From: Antedon bifida
Lineage: Eukaryota > Echinodermata > Crinoidea > Comatulida > Antedonidae
Reading direction: 5' to 3'
NCBI GenBank assembly: GCA_963402885.1
Contig: OY727102.1
Location: 1 to 64,000, forward strand
Length of the DNA: 64,000 nucleotides
Shown one piece after another: positions 23,001 through 31,600 of this stretch. The notes below the pieces were generated by a model that saw only the letters and a list, made by a program, of their open reading frames with translations, was not told the DNA's origin and made no database searches. Numbering within the stretch: position 1 is the stretch's first letter; each line of letters starts with the position of its first letter. The position numbers and the translations under genes were made by a program.

Positions 23001-25152
23001 ATTTAGAACTTTGGTCTAAAGCAAAGAGTTATCAAGAACACAAATTAGAGGGCGCCAAACACCAAATATCACTAAACATATATAAATTCAGAGAACCTGG
23101 AACTACCTACCCTAACCTACTTTTATTCACTTTGCCAGATACAGTCTGGTAACACAACAGACTTTTACATAGAATAACAATACCACTTTCAAATGGAACT
23201 CTGTAGTGATTCTTCGGAGGCACCTCTGAGAAACCCCAGGGATGGTGACCATTCATATCAACAAGAAACTGATGGATGAGAAATGAAAAGGTTTACAGAC
23301 ACATTACCCACAATTTATTGGATATACAGTTTCTTTACAATACTCATCAATCAAACTTCTTATGGAATATGTTTTTTTTACACTGGATAATAAAGAAGAT
23401 AAGTGAAAACATTAATCAAGGATCATAAAATCATAACATTTTGTTTACAGTATTTCAAAATAATGATCTAAAATTGATAGCTATAAACTATAGAAGGGGT
23501 GTATGTCAGTTTAACAACATTTGTTTATACCACCTAGTACCAGGTCGAGGAGTAAGAGTGTTAAAACTGCCAATTATACTGATCTATAGTTTTAATTTAA
23601 TCTAGATTATACAACCTACAGATTCCTGTTCATATGATTCAGTTCATTTATATGCCCGTCTATCATTAAAGACTTGGAATCGACCACATTGTGATTGGCC
23701 TCCACTGTTCATCAGATTCAGTTCATTTATTGTCCCATCTACCATTTTAGACTTGCCGTCGACCACATTGTGATTGGCCTCCACTGTTCATCAGATTCAG
23801 TTCATTTATTGTCCCATCTACCATTTTAGACTTGGTGTCGACCACATTGTGATTGGCCTCTACTGTTCATCAGATTCAGTTCATTTATTGTCCCATCTAC
23901 CATTTTAGACTTGGAATCAACCACATTGTGATTGGCCTCTACTGTTCATCAGATTCAGTTCATTTATGTGTCCAATCTACAGTACCAATGTAAATGTAAA
24001 ATCCAAAGTCTCACTTTGGTCCCAGAAAACGGATTTTAGGCCGCAAAATAAAGGTTTTTTGCTGAACGCTGCTCTAAAGAATACTACTACATGTACAATA
24101 TAGTTTAATAAATAACATAGCTCAATGTTATATAAATCAAAAATTAAAATAAAAGTGTATAGCATGGTATAAACGTAGATCTCCAGTTACACATCAGCAG
24201 TGAAGTCAACTGATTGATACTGTTCAATGACAGCCATATGTCTTCAGAAAAAACCGGCTACAAAAAAACTGAAAGTAACTATAGTAGCATCTCAGCAGCA
24301 TTGCCAGTATTTATTTTTGCATGTTTTTGTATGTTGATTTGATTCCATTTGCAATAAACGAATAAGAATTACTTACTTGTATACATTTTAATTTAATTTT
24401 TCACTGTACTCTGCTACTGTATGATGAGTTAATACGCTACCATAATATGGTAATAGTTTAATTTGAAGTATTTAAAATCTAGATAGATTCGTACTTGTTT
24501 CACAAAATTTTTTTATTTACAAATGTTAAGGATACCTAACGATACCATAACGTAAACACTGTATCTAAAAACAATGGCAATGGCCTGTCAACACAGGAGG
24601 TGGACTGTCTAGTAGTAGTACTATCTAGCCTAGGGCCTAGCCTTAGGTGAACCCTCTTAGTTAGGTCGGCCCTAGCTAGGCCTCTAGGCTAGGCCTAACT
24701 ACGCCTAGCCTAGGTCTATCTATTTTTAGGCTAGCCTAAAAAATAATTATTATTTTAAAAATTAAAAACACTTTGTAGCCTATGCTATTGTTGATTGTTT
24801 TACCAATTCAAATGATTTTGTAGTGGCAAATGCCAAAGAGTTCTTATTTTGTTCGTATACAGTATATGATTGCCAGTCGGAAAACGTTCAGGTAAGGGCG
24901 TGATCGCCTCGCTATACGACGTACTTTATGTCTTTTCCACCCTTTTTTCACCATACCTCTCCGCTTATGTAGGCTAGCCTTCTTACTATTAAAACTGGGC
25001 CTAGAAAAAGTGATAGGAACCTTACCTATAGTTGATATAAACGTTGTGTTAAAGGTGTCGTCCGAAAACCTGAACAATATACACGTTTTTCCTACACCAG
25101 AATCTCCAATAAGTAGAAGTTTAAACAACAAATCATAGGTTTTCTTTGCCAT
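11309..25152 (-). CDS. RAB10: RAB10 small GTPase, canonical isoform (exon F plus four common exons)
   Basis: Exons in transcript order: 25152-25026 (F), 14020-13821, 13378-13289, 12229-12128, 11392-11309. They join in frame into 200 aa, the length of vertebrate RAB10. Visible elements: N-terminus [19 protein letters not shown]-loop GDSGVGKT, switch I ending FISTIG, G3 WDTAGQ, the switch II stretch TITTSYY (site of LRRK2 phosphorylation in mammals), G4 NKCD, G5 ETSAK, and C-terminal KSKCC for double geranylgeranylation. RAB10 directs exocytic and endosomal membrane traffic. The first intron is about 11 kb and contains five further P-loop exons (A to E) that can replace exon F. All introns have GT/AG ends. 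The introns are unusually rich in minisatellites. Confidence 0.93.
11599..12044. repeat. 73-bp minisatellite, 6 units, in the last RAB10 intron
   Basis: Units share TAACCGTATGTCTATACTAG and CATCTTAGTACGGTACCA, with G/A and T/A variants that differ between units. The array lies between the last two coding exons. Confidence 0.9.
12254..13127. repeat. 28-bp then 25-bp minisatellite in a RAB10 intron
   Basis: About 22 copies of a 28-bp unit (TGTAGTTAACACAGTACACT then ACTGACAC) pass at about 12868 into about 10 copies of a related 25-bp unit (TGTAGTGAGAGTACAGCACT then GACAC). One 28-bp unit sits inside the 25-bp block. The array fills most of the intron 12230-13288. Confidence 0.92.
14021..14745. 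other. Intron between RAB10 exon A and the common exons
   Basis: No coding signal is recognised. Open frames on both strands at 14362-14672 lack motifs. Confidence 0.5.
14746..14902 (-). CDS. RAB10: RAB10 alternative first exon A
   Basis: Starts at an ATG preceded by an in-frame TGA. It encodes 52 residues plus one base, ending CCTACTGTTG followed by gtaag, the same phase-1 donor as canonical exon F. P-loop is GDSFIGKS, preceded by [11 protein letters not shown], which aligns with [11 protein letters not shown] of RAB10. The switch I loop is two residues longer than in F and ends in PTVG, keeping the G2 threonine. The N-terminus has a 10-residue extension ([10 protein letters not shown]). 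The predicted isoform is 210 aa. It is nearest to the common exons. Expression is inferred, not seen. Confidence 0.82.
15761..16345. repeat. 140-bp tandem repeat, just over 4 units, in a RAB10 intron
   Basis: Units begin CATGTACTTTGAGCACTGCA at 15761, 15900, 16040, 16180 and 16319 (partial). They contain ACCACCGGACGGACGGAG and CCATAGTGGACACTACCATT. A further fragment of the unit reappears at about 16941-16976, beyond an inserted element. Confidence 0.92.
16353..16899. mobile_element. Foldback/MITE-like element with 24-bp terminal inverted repeats
   Basis: A perfect 24-bp inverted repeat joins 16353-16376 and 16876-16899 (contains TTTCCCGATTGATCG). Inside it a larger AT-rich inverted repeat spans 16693-16871, its arms meeting near AAGAAAAGCTTTTCTT. 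There is no transposase ORF. The element interrupts the last unit of the 140-bp tandem array. Confidence 0.7.
17481..17595 (-). CDS. RAB10: RAB10 alternative first exon B
   Basis: The ATG at 17595 follows an in-frame TAA twelve bases upstream. The exon encodes 38 residues and stops at ACTATAG followed by gtaagt, phase 1. P-loop is GDSTVGKT and switch I ends FTNLTTIG, the same length as canonical. The N-terminus is short ([11 protein letters not shown]), lacking the KTYD segment before strand beta-1. Joined to the common body it gives 196 aa. The exon is under 120 nt and falls below usual ORF length cut-offs. Confidence 0.8.
18318..19180 (-). repeat. 57-bp minisatellite, 15 units, open in frame (19-residue peptide repeat)
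   Basis: It lies in the intron between RAB10 exons B and C. On the minus strand each unit reads [19 protein letters not shown], making a 297-codon open frame (18277-19170). A second frame is also open. Because 57 is divisible by three and the unit lacks stops, openness alone is not evidence of coding. No known domain is present, so I list it as a repeat. Confidence 0.85.
19763..20009 (-). CDS. RAB10: RAB10 alternative first exon C (extended N-terminus, altered switch I)
   Basis: The first ATG after an in-frame TGA is at 20009, giving 82 residues plus one base before a phase-1 gtaaga donor. About 38 extra residues precede the conserved [12 protein letters not shown] segment; an internal ATG (MYDNRQ) would shorten this. 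P-loop is GDSSVGKS. Switch I ends GIEIQIG, one residue longer than in F, with glutamine where RAB proteins carry the Mg2+-coordinating G2 threonine. The predicted isoform is 240 aa. The missing threonine predicts altered GTP binding or an always-off form, if translated. Confidence 0.75.
21002..21104 (-). CDS. RAB10: RAB10 alternative first exon D (shortest)
   Basis: The ATG at 21104 is the first after an in-frame TAG. The exon encodes 34 residues plus one base and ends ACAATCG followed by gtaagt, phase 1. P-loop is GDSIVGKS. Switch I ends NPFTTIG and is one residue shorter than canonical. The N-terminus is only MILSLLM before the P-loop, so strand beta-1 starts at the initiator methionine. 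Joined to the common exons it makes 192 aa. Confidence 0.75.
21331..21500. repeat. Direct duplication, offset 111 bp
   Basis: A segment beginning GTAGGACATGTTGGCCAGGT occurs at 21331 and 21442, inside the intron between RAB10 exons D and E. Confidence 0.8.
22055..22196 (-). CDS. RAB10: RAB10 alternative first exon E
   Basis: The ATG at 22196 (AAAATGG context) begins [20 protein letters not shown], aligning with [15 protein letters not shown] of exon F. An open frame reaches slightly upstream but contains no other ATG. P-loop is GDSTIGKS. The interval from P-loop to TIG is exactly the canonical length, ending DFVATIG. The donor is gtatgt in phase 1. The predicted isoform is 205 aa. Of the five alternatives this looks most like an intact conventional RAB N-terminus. 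Confidence 0.82.
22197..25025. repeat. Intron between RAB10 exons E and F, with a 79-bp minisatellite at about 23636-23965
   Basis: About four to five units sharing GATTCAGTTCATTTATTGTC and ACCACATTGTGATTGGCC recur every 79 bp. The rest of this 2.8-kb intron shows no further P-loop exon or other coding signal that I can recognise. Confidence 0.8.
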
Positions 25153-25636
25153 TGCATACAATTTACAATTACTTTTTCGATACGACGATGATCCTATTTT
25201 GCTAAAATGGCAGAACACACACACCTATCAAAATATTACCATCTAGGCCTATATAGGCTTAAATTAAAATATTAACTTTTAGAATAATTATAATTATGTT
25301 AAAAATTCAAATTATAACACGATAATTTATTTTACTGTAAAGCGTTTATACATTAATTAAATTTATTAATAAGAGGTATTTTTAAAGTATTTTTTAAAAG
25401 ACTTATCATAGCCGGTCAGAACTTTAATACCATATCGGTACCATATTAAATTATGGTCGACAACGTTTCAACCACAGGACGTCTGTACGAAAGTCTAATT
25501 TGTGATGCAATCTAACTACTGTATAAGCTCTTTTTTGGACATAAAACTCAACTCTTTTTCAAATTTAATTTGAAATATGAACCGATTAGCAGTCTAAGAG
25601 TCTTCAATACCTCAGTCCAACGTACCATAATTGAGG

Positions 25637-26048
25637 GGGGGGGGGGGGGGGGGGGACATACATGTCTCCAAGTGCGAGCCAGCGAGGCATGGAATGCATG
25701 CAATTCAACCACGGTAATTCAACAGAATAAAATTATAAAATATACACACACAAAACAAATAACAAAAAAACACATAAAACAACAAAAAATATCATTTGGT
25801 CGAGTGACGACATAGCTGACTACTGAGACAATTGTCCGTCACTGTCGCCCTCCTCATTGTGACACTCCATACAAGAAAACAAAGAAAAAAGAATTAAGTA
25901 CACATGGGCATAACAATTTTTATATGTTCAATGGACACAATGGAACAGTGAGTTGTGGCCACTGATCCAAACCCATGACATTCACGTTATCAACTCGACA
26001 CTCACTCGACAGAGCTTGAAGTGCATGCCTCTCTGGCTCGCACTTTGA
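25637..26048. mobile_element. Possible MITE: imperfect terminal inverted repeat beside a poly-G run
   Basis: AAGTGCGAGCCAGCGAGGCATG at about 25669 is matched in inverted orientation at about 26022-26043 with one or two differences. A run of about 22 G residues lies just to the left at about 25637. There is no ORF. The assignment is weak. Confidence 0.35.
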
Positions 26049-26263
26049 CAACAAAGTGCACTTGGCTGAGCTAAGAACATTTTAAAAATAGAGCTGCATG
26101 TCCTCATAAATTGCACTATAAAAAATTGAAAATGTCTGGCCTACGTCTAAACAAGTGGACTCTTTGGACAAGTGTCGCTTTTTTGGGAGTGCGTCCTCAC
26201 CCCACATACTCTCCGGATAAAGGGAGAAACATCCAGAGTGCCTTTGTATAATATATAATAATT

Positions 26264-26660
26264 ATACGACCATACTGCGTTGAACACCGGTTATTGTCAG
26301 ATCACCGAAGTTAAGCAACGTTGGGCCCGGTTGCGTTCTGGATGGGAGACCGTCTAGAAATAGCGGCAGATGCTGTATGTACTGGAGAGTGATGGTGTAA
26401 TGGTAATATCGGACTAGCATGTGATAGGCATGGGTTTGAGGTTATCTGTACTATACTAATTGCATCCTTAGGCAAGATGCTTTACTCTCATTGCCTCGTC
26501 CTTGGTTCCGTGTACTTAACAGTGCATGTTAAAGAACTTGGTACACTATTCAAAAAGAGTAGGGGATCGTCTCCCGGTGTGCTGATCTGGTAGGCGCTGC
26601 ACTGCTGGCTGCTGTGGGTCCGTGGAGGGCCTGATCCGAATTTCCTCAGTTTCCAGTTAA
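26264..26660 (+). mobile_element. Chimeric 5S rRNA/tRNA SINE of the Deu type
   Basis: 26264-26380 is a clear 5S rRNA relative: it keeps GGATGGGAGACCG, AAGTTAAGCAACGTTGGGC (the internal control region) and paired ends, but with many substitutions. A tRNA-like head follows at about 26390-26455 (TGGTGTAATGG, GGGTTTGAGGTT). The tail (GGCAAGATGCTTTACTCTCA, ATGTTAAAGAACTTGGTACA) resembles the Deu domain of deuterostome SINEs. It lies between RAB10 and the LOXHD1-like gene and is not a functional 5S gene. Confidence 0.75.
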
Positions 26661-27731
26661 GCTTGAGGACAAATATAAATACCGTTACCTTTAATAACTT
26701 GAACTCTAAAAGAAATGTGACAAAACTGTTTTGTTTTAATGTTTTACATGGAATTCCACCTCTTTCCGGGTTGTTTCATAACCCCAAGAAAGGGAGAATC
26801 CATATATCCATCCAATTAACACTTATAGACTTTGATCTAACATAATGAAAAAAAAAGTGTTACTAAAGGAGAACCATTGTTCCCATAAGGTGTTACTTCT
26901 TCTCGTTGTTTCATGGGAAAGTGTCCTCTATGAAGGAGGTTTAATTTATTTTGTTTCCGGTTATTTAACATTTAGTTTGATCGATTAACAATGCTGGTTA
27001 TTTACATCAACATACCATAATAAATAAATACTATTATATTTGTGAGAAAATAAGAACATGTTGCTACTGTACATTAAATTACTATTATGTCTAGGTTCTC
27101 TACTACTATTCAGTGATGACAGCTAAAGACTATAGATAAATCCACAAACTATATAGTATCAACTGATAACAAATGCAGGAAGGCGAAAATAGAACATGTA
27201 TGACATCTGAGTCGTCTAGTCTTGTGAAACAAGACGATATAGACTATTCTCATAGCCTCATTCTCCGGACGAAGTGTTGCGGCGTTCCCCATGTACATGC
27301 GTGAAACTTGGTAGGTCATACATACTAGAACATGTGTGTTCTGGTTGGATACTGACGAAGGACCACATGGGTATATGCGCCAGAGGGTGCGTGTTGATTA
27401 TGGTTTCAATGTTTGAGATTAAAAACTGACTACAAACCAGTTTCTTTGGTAACATATAGTACACAGCAAGTTAAAGACTACTGTACACATTGTATTATAA
27501 TGATTTGTTCAATACCGGGGTTTTACTTGTCAAATGGTTATGTACAACGGACTATACAAATTGTTACTAAACAATCCTACAACTATAATAGTACTATAAA
27601 ACGATTAAAATAGACAAAATGTGAGAAACACTCTTTGAAGCATTAGATCGTTAGTTGCCTTACGCACATTTTTTGGATTAAGCTAGGGCAACTGATTCTG
27701 CAAGTTCAGCACTGTTGTCTTTTATGATCTA
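26661..27731. other. Intergenic region / 3' flank of the LOXHD1-like gene
   Basis: I see no gene. Part of it is expected to be 3' UTR of the minus-strand gene whose stop lies at 27732-27734. Short open frames have no domains. Confidence 0.5.
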
Positions 27732-28615
27732 TTAATTATCATTATTTCCATTATCCTTTTCATCCTTGCCATCATCATCACCATTTTTGGCATCGTCATC
27801 ACCATTTTTGTCATCATCACCATTTTTGCCATCATCATCATTATCACTATTTTTGCCATCCTCATCATCATCATCTTTGTTTTCATCATCGTTCTTTTTG
27901 TCATCCTTATTATCATTCTCTGTGCTTCCATCATCTTCCTTTTCGTCATCATTTTGATCATCTTTGTCACTTTTCTTATCAGCATCCTCAGCACTTTCTT
28001 CATCATCTTCTTGAACAGCTTCAATGGTTAAGAGCTGTTCTGCTTTATCTCCATCATTTGCTGTAAGCCACCTGAGAGATATTGAAGATGGTTAGACATT
28101 GCACTTTTAGTAGTGTAAATGAAAAATATTAGCATTAATAAAGGATTAATTATTATTATTATTATTATAATTATTATTAATACAATTCCAAATACGTACT
28201 TGTTACACTGAAACACATATTCCTTTGTGGAATCATTAGTAATCTTGACATTTGATAAGAACCATGCTTTTCCATCGTGACCTACGACACACTTAGTAAG
28301 ATCACCAACAGAGACTGCTTCTATAATAAATGTGTCTGTCTGTTGGAACAATTAACCATTTATTACTGTTTATGTAAAATGATGATTTGTTATTATTATT
28401 ATTATTTTCTTCTTTAATTTTGGGACAAATATTTTGATGAATGAAAAGGTATAATCTTACTTGGCCTTTCTGAAATTTAGATTGATCTTCCAGATTGTTC
28501 AAGAAATATCTTTTTCCTGTATCTCCTTTGTCTCCATAAATGGTAATGTAGGCATTTTGTGTTGTATCACTTTCTTCTTCATTACCCGTTTTGACTTCTA
28601 TTTTGTACTCAATAA
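27732..28615 (-). CDS. LOXHD1-like: LOXHD1-like: PLAT 16 and acidic C-terminal tail
   Basis: Exons 28615-28461, 28339-28200 and the terminal 28071-27732. PLAT 16 shows EYKIEVKTGN, IYGDKGDTGKRY, FIIEAVSVGDLTKCVVGHDG. The last exon completes CNKW and then encodes about 110 residues dominated by D, N, K and E, in loose GDDD-GKN repeats, ending NGNNDN and a TAA. The tail corresponds at DNA level to a CATCAT-type low-complexity run. Confidence 0.87.
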
Positions 28616-31600
28616 CTAAATCAAAAAGGTTGACAGTAATATTATCCATACATAGTAGCAATGTATAATAACACGTGTTGACAGCTCATGTAGGTAAGGT
28701 TTGCTTGGGTAGCTTAGGCTAATAATTCATTTATTTACTTTGACCAAAATTAAGAATGTCAAGAATATTTCCCAGATCATTCAAGTATATTTGGATTTAT
28801 ATTTTCTTTCTCTTCAGTCATAATTGCATGAATGTATTCCATCTAACTTTGACCATGGAGATAATTCCTGCATATTTTGACTTGTACAGTCCAACTTTGA
28901 CCATTGAGATAATTCCTGCATCTTACCTTGAGGTTCTTCAAACTCTGGCCAAATTGAGATACTTCCTGCATCTTTTGACTTACCTCGAGGTTCTTCAAGC
29001 TCTGGCCAAATTGCAGGAATCTCTAGAATGTTTCCGGAATTCCCACCAACCCATTTATTCAACATTGCCCTAAATTCTTCATTAGTGTCTTGATCTTTCA
29101 TTTTAATCTACAAATGTAATAAAATCCTATTATGCACAATATAAACGGAAAATAGTCAAATTCTGCCAACACTAGATCATCTGAGTTCAGGCTTTATTAT
29201 GGAACAAACAAATCATAGATGTTATCACTTTCAATATTCTTTAAACATTTATAGCTTTTATACATCATTCTACTAAACACTTACCTTTTCTACAAACCAT
29301 GATTTGGAAGATTCTTCATCAAGTTGCAATCGTAACTTCCAAATACGGCCAATATTATTTAACAAAACCTAAAATAATGTTTAAAAAAATTGCATTATCA
29401 ATTCAAAGGCAATTTTAAGAAATCACAAGCCAACAAGCAAAAATAACATTTATCATGGGATATTCTTTTTTTTTCTTGTACAGTATTGTAACGAAAATCC
29501 GTTCTCGGGTTCGTTCCCTTTGGGGAAGGGTCTGCGGTACCACGGTACACTCGAATGAAACAAACAAATCAATTACAACTGGTGGAGTTACCTCCTTTAT
29601 TCTTCTATGATTCCAAATTATTTGTAACAACCGATTATAATAATTAATAATTAAATTAGTTCTGCTATTACGCCGGACTTGAAACAACAGCGTAACCACC
29701 AGTAATGACGTAACCTCAAATAGTAGCGTAACCACCAACAAATGGTGTAACCTCCACAGCAACGTAACCACCAACAATGGTGTAACCTCCACAGCAACGT
29801 AACCACCAACAATGGTGTAACCTCCACAGCAACGTAACCACCAACAATGGTGTAACCTCCACAGCAACGTAACCACCAACAATGGTGTAACCTCCACAGC
29901 AACGTAACCACCAACAATGGTGTAACCTCCACAGCAACGTAACCACCAACAAGGGTGTAACCTCCACAGCAACGTAACCACCAACAATGGTGTAACCTCC
30001 ACAGCAACGTAACCACCAACAAGGGTGTAACCTCCACAGCAACGTAACCACCAACAATGGTGTAACCTCCACAGCAACGTAACCACCGACAATGGTGTAA
30101 CCTCCACAGCAACGTAACCACCAACAATGGTGTAACCTCCACAGCAGGTAACCACGTACCGGCTAACAGGGTAACCACCAGTAGTCTTAACCACTGGCTA
30201 AAAGGTGTACCCACCAGCAACGCAGTTTCACAACCACAGGGTGTACCACGGGCTAACTGTATCTCAAGCAGTAACACAACCAGTAGGTGCAACCTCCGGC
30301 TCAGCTATCTCAAATAGTGATACAACCAGTACAGTAGGCGCAACCTCCGGCTCACTATGTCTCAAATAGTGATACAACCAGTACAGTAGGCGCAACCTCC
30401 GGCTCACTATGTCTCCAACAGCAGCACAAGCGGTAGGCTGTACCCTCCGGCTAACTTACCTGCTGTGTCTTAACTCTCCTTTTATTATTCAGCTCTAATT
30501 TTCTCTTTCTTTTCTCTAATCTTCTCTACACTTTGTTTTCCAATTTCTCTAATGTCCCTACTTTTTTAACACGTCTTCTCCCTGCTTCTCCGCTTTTCCA
30601 GCTCCAATATCTCCCTCCTTTTTAACGCAGCTCGAGGTAACCCTCCATTGCCTTCCTTCTCCAATCCCTCTCTGCCCTTTTTCTCACGTCCGTTCTCTGC
30701 TACTCTTCCTGCCTAACTCTGCCTCCATCTGCCGCCCTCTATCTTTTCCTTCTACCCCAAAATCATTACATTACCCCCTCCCTAAAATGATCGGTCCCCG
30801 ATAATGATCCAAAACGAACAACAACAACAACAAAAAACAAAACAAAAGAAAAGTCCGAAGTTTTAAGAATTCCTCAACTTCAACACATAGGTTCTGGTTG
30901 TAATCTTCTCCCTTTTTGGCTTTCCATCGGCCCTGTATTCGACCACTCTCACTTCCTCACGGACCTCCTTCACCTTCTCTGCTAAGAGCTTTTCCAGGTC
31001 GACCATCTTGGATTGTTCCTTCGTGTGAGTGCTCTCCTCCGCAACACGACCAATCCCACCGCTGCCACCAATGTAACGAAAATCCGTTCTCGGGTTCGTT
31101 CCCTTTGGGGAAGGGTCTGCGGTACCACGGTACACTCGAATGAAACAAACAAATCAATTACAACTGGTGGAGTTACCTCCTTTATTCTTCTATGATTCCA
31201 AATTATTTGTAACAACCGATTATAATAATTAATAATTAAATTAGTTCTGCTATTACGCCGGACTTGAAACAACAGCGTAACCACCAGTAATGACGTAACC
31301 TCAAATAGTAGCGTAACCACCAACAAATGGTGTAACCTCCACAGCAACGTAACCACCAACAATGGTGTAACCTCCACAGCAACGTAACCACCAACAATGG
31401 TGTAACCTCCACAGCAACGTAACCACCAACAATGGTGTAACCTCCACAGCAACGTAACCACCAACAATGGTGTAACCTCCACAGCAACGTAACCACCAAC
31501 AAGGGTGTAACCTCCACAGCAACGTAACCACCAACAATGGTGTAACCTCCACAGCAACGTAACCACCAACAAGGGTGTAACCTCCACAGCAACGTAACCA

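Noticed and set aside
14746..25152. Six separate RAB genes in tandem
   Set aside because: Only one set of G3, G4, G5 and CC exons exists. Exons A to E have no downstream partners of their own before the next first exon.
26264..26380. A functional 5S rRNA gene
   Set aside because: Too many substitutions, including in the paired stems, no T-run terminator, and a tRNA-like and Deu-like sequence is fused directly behind it.
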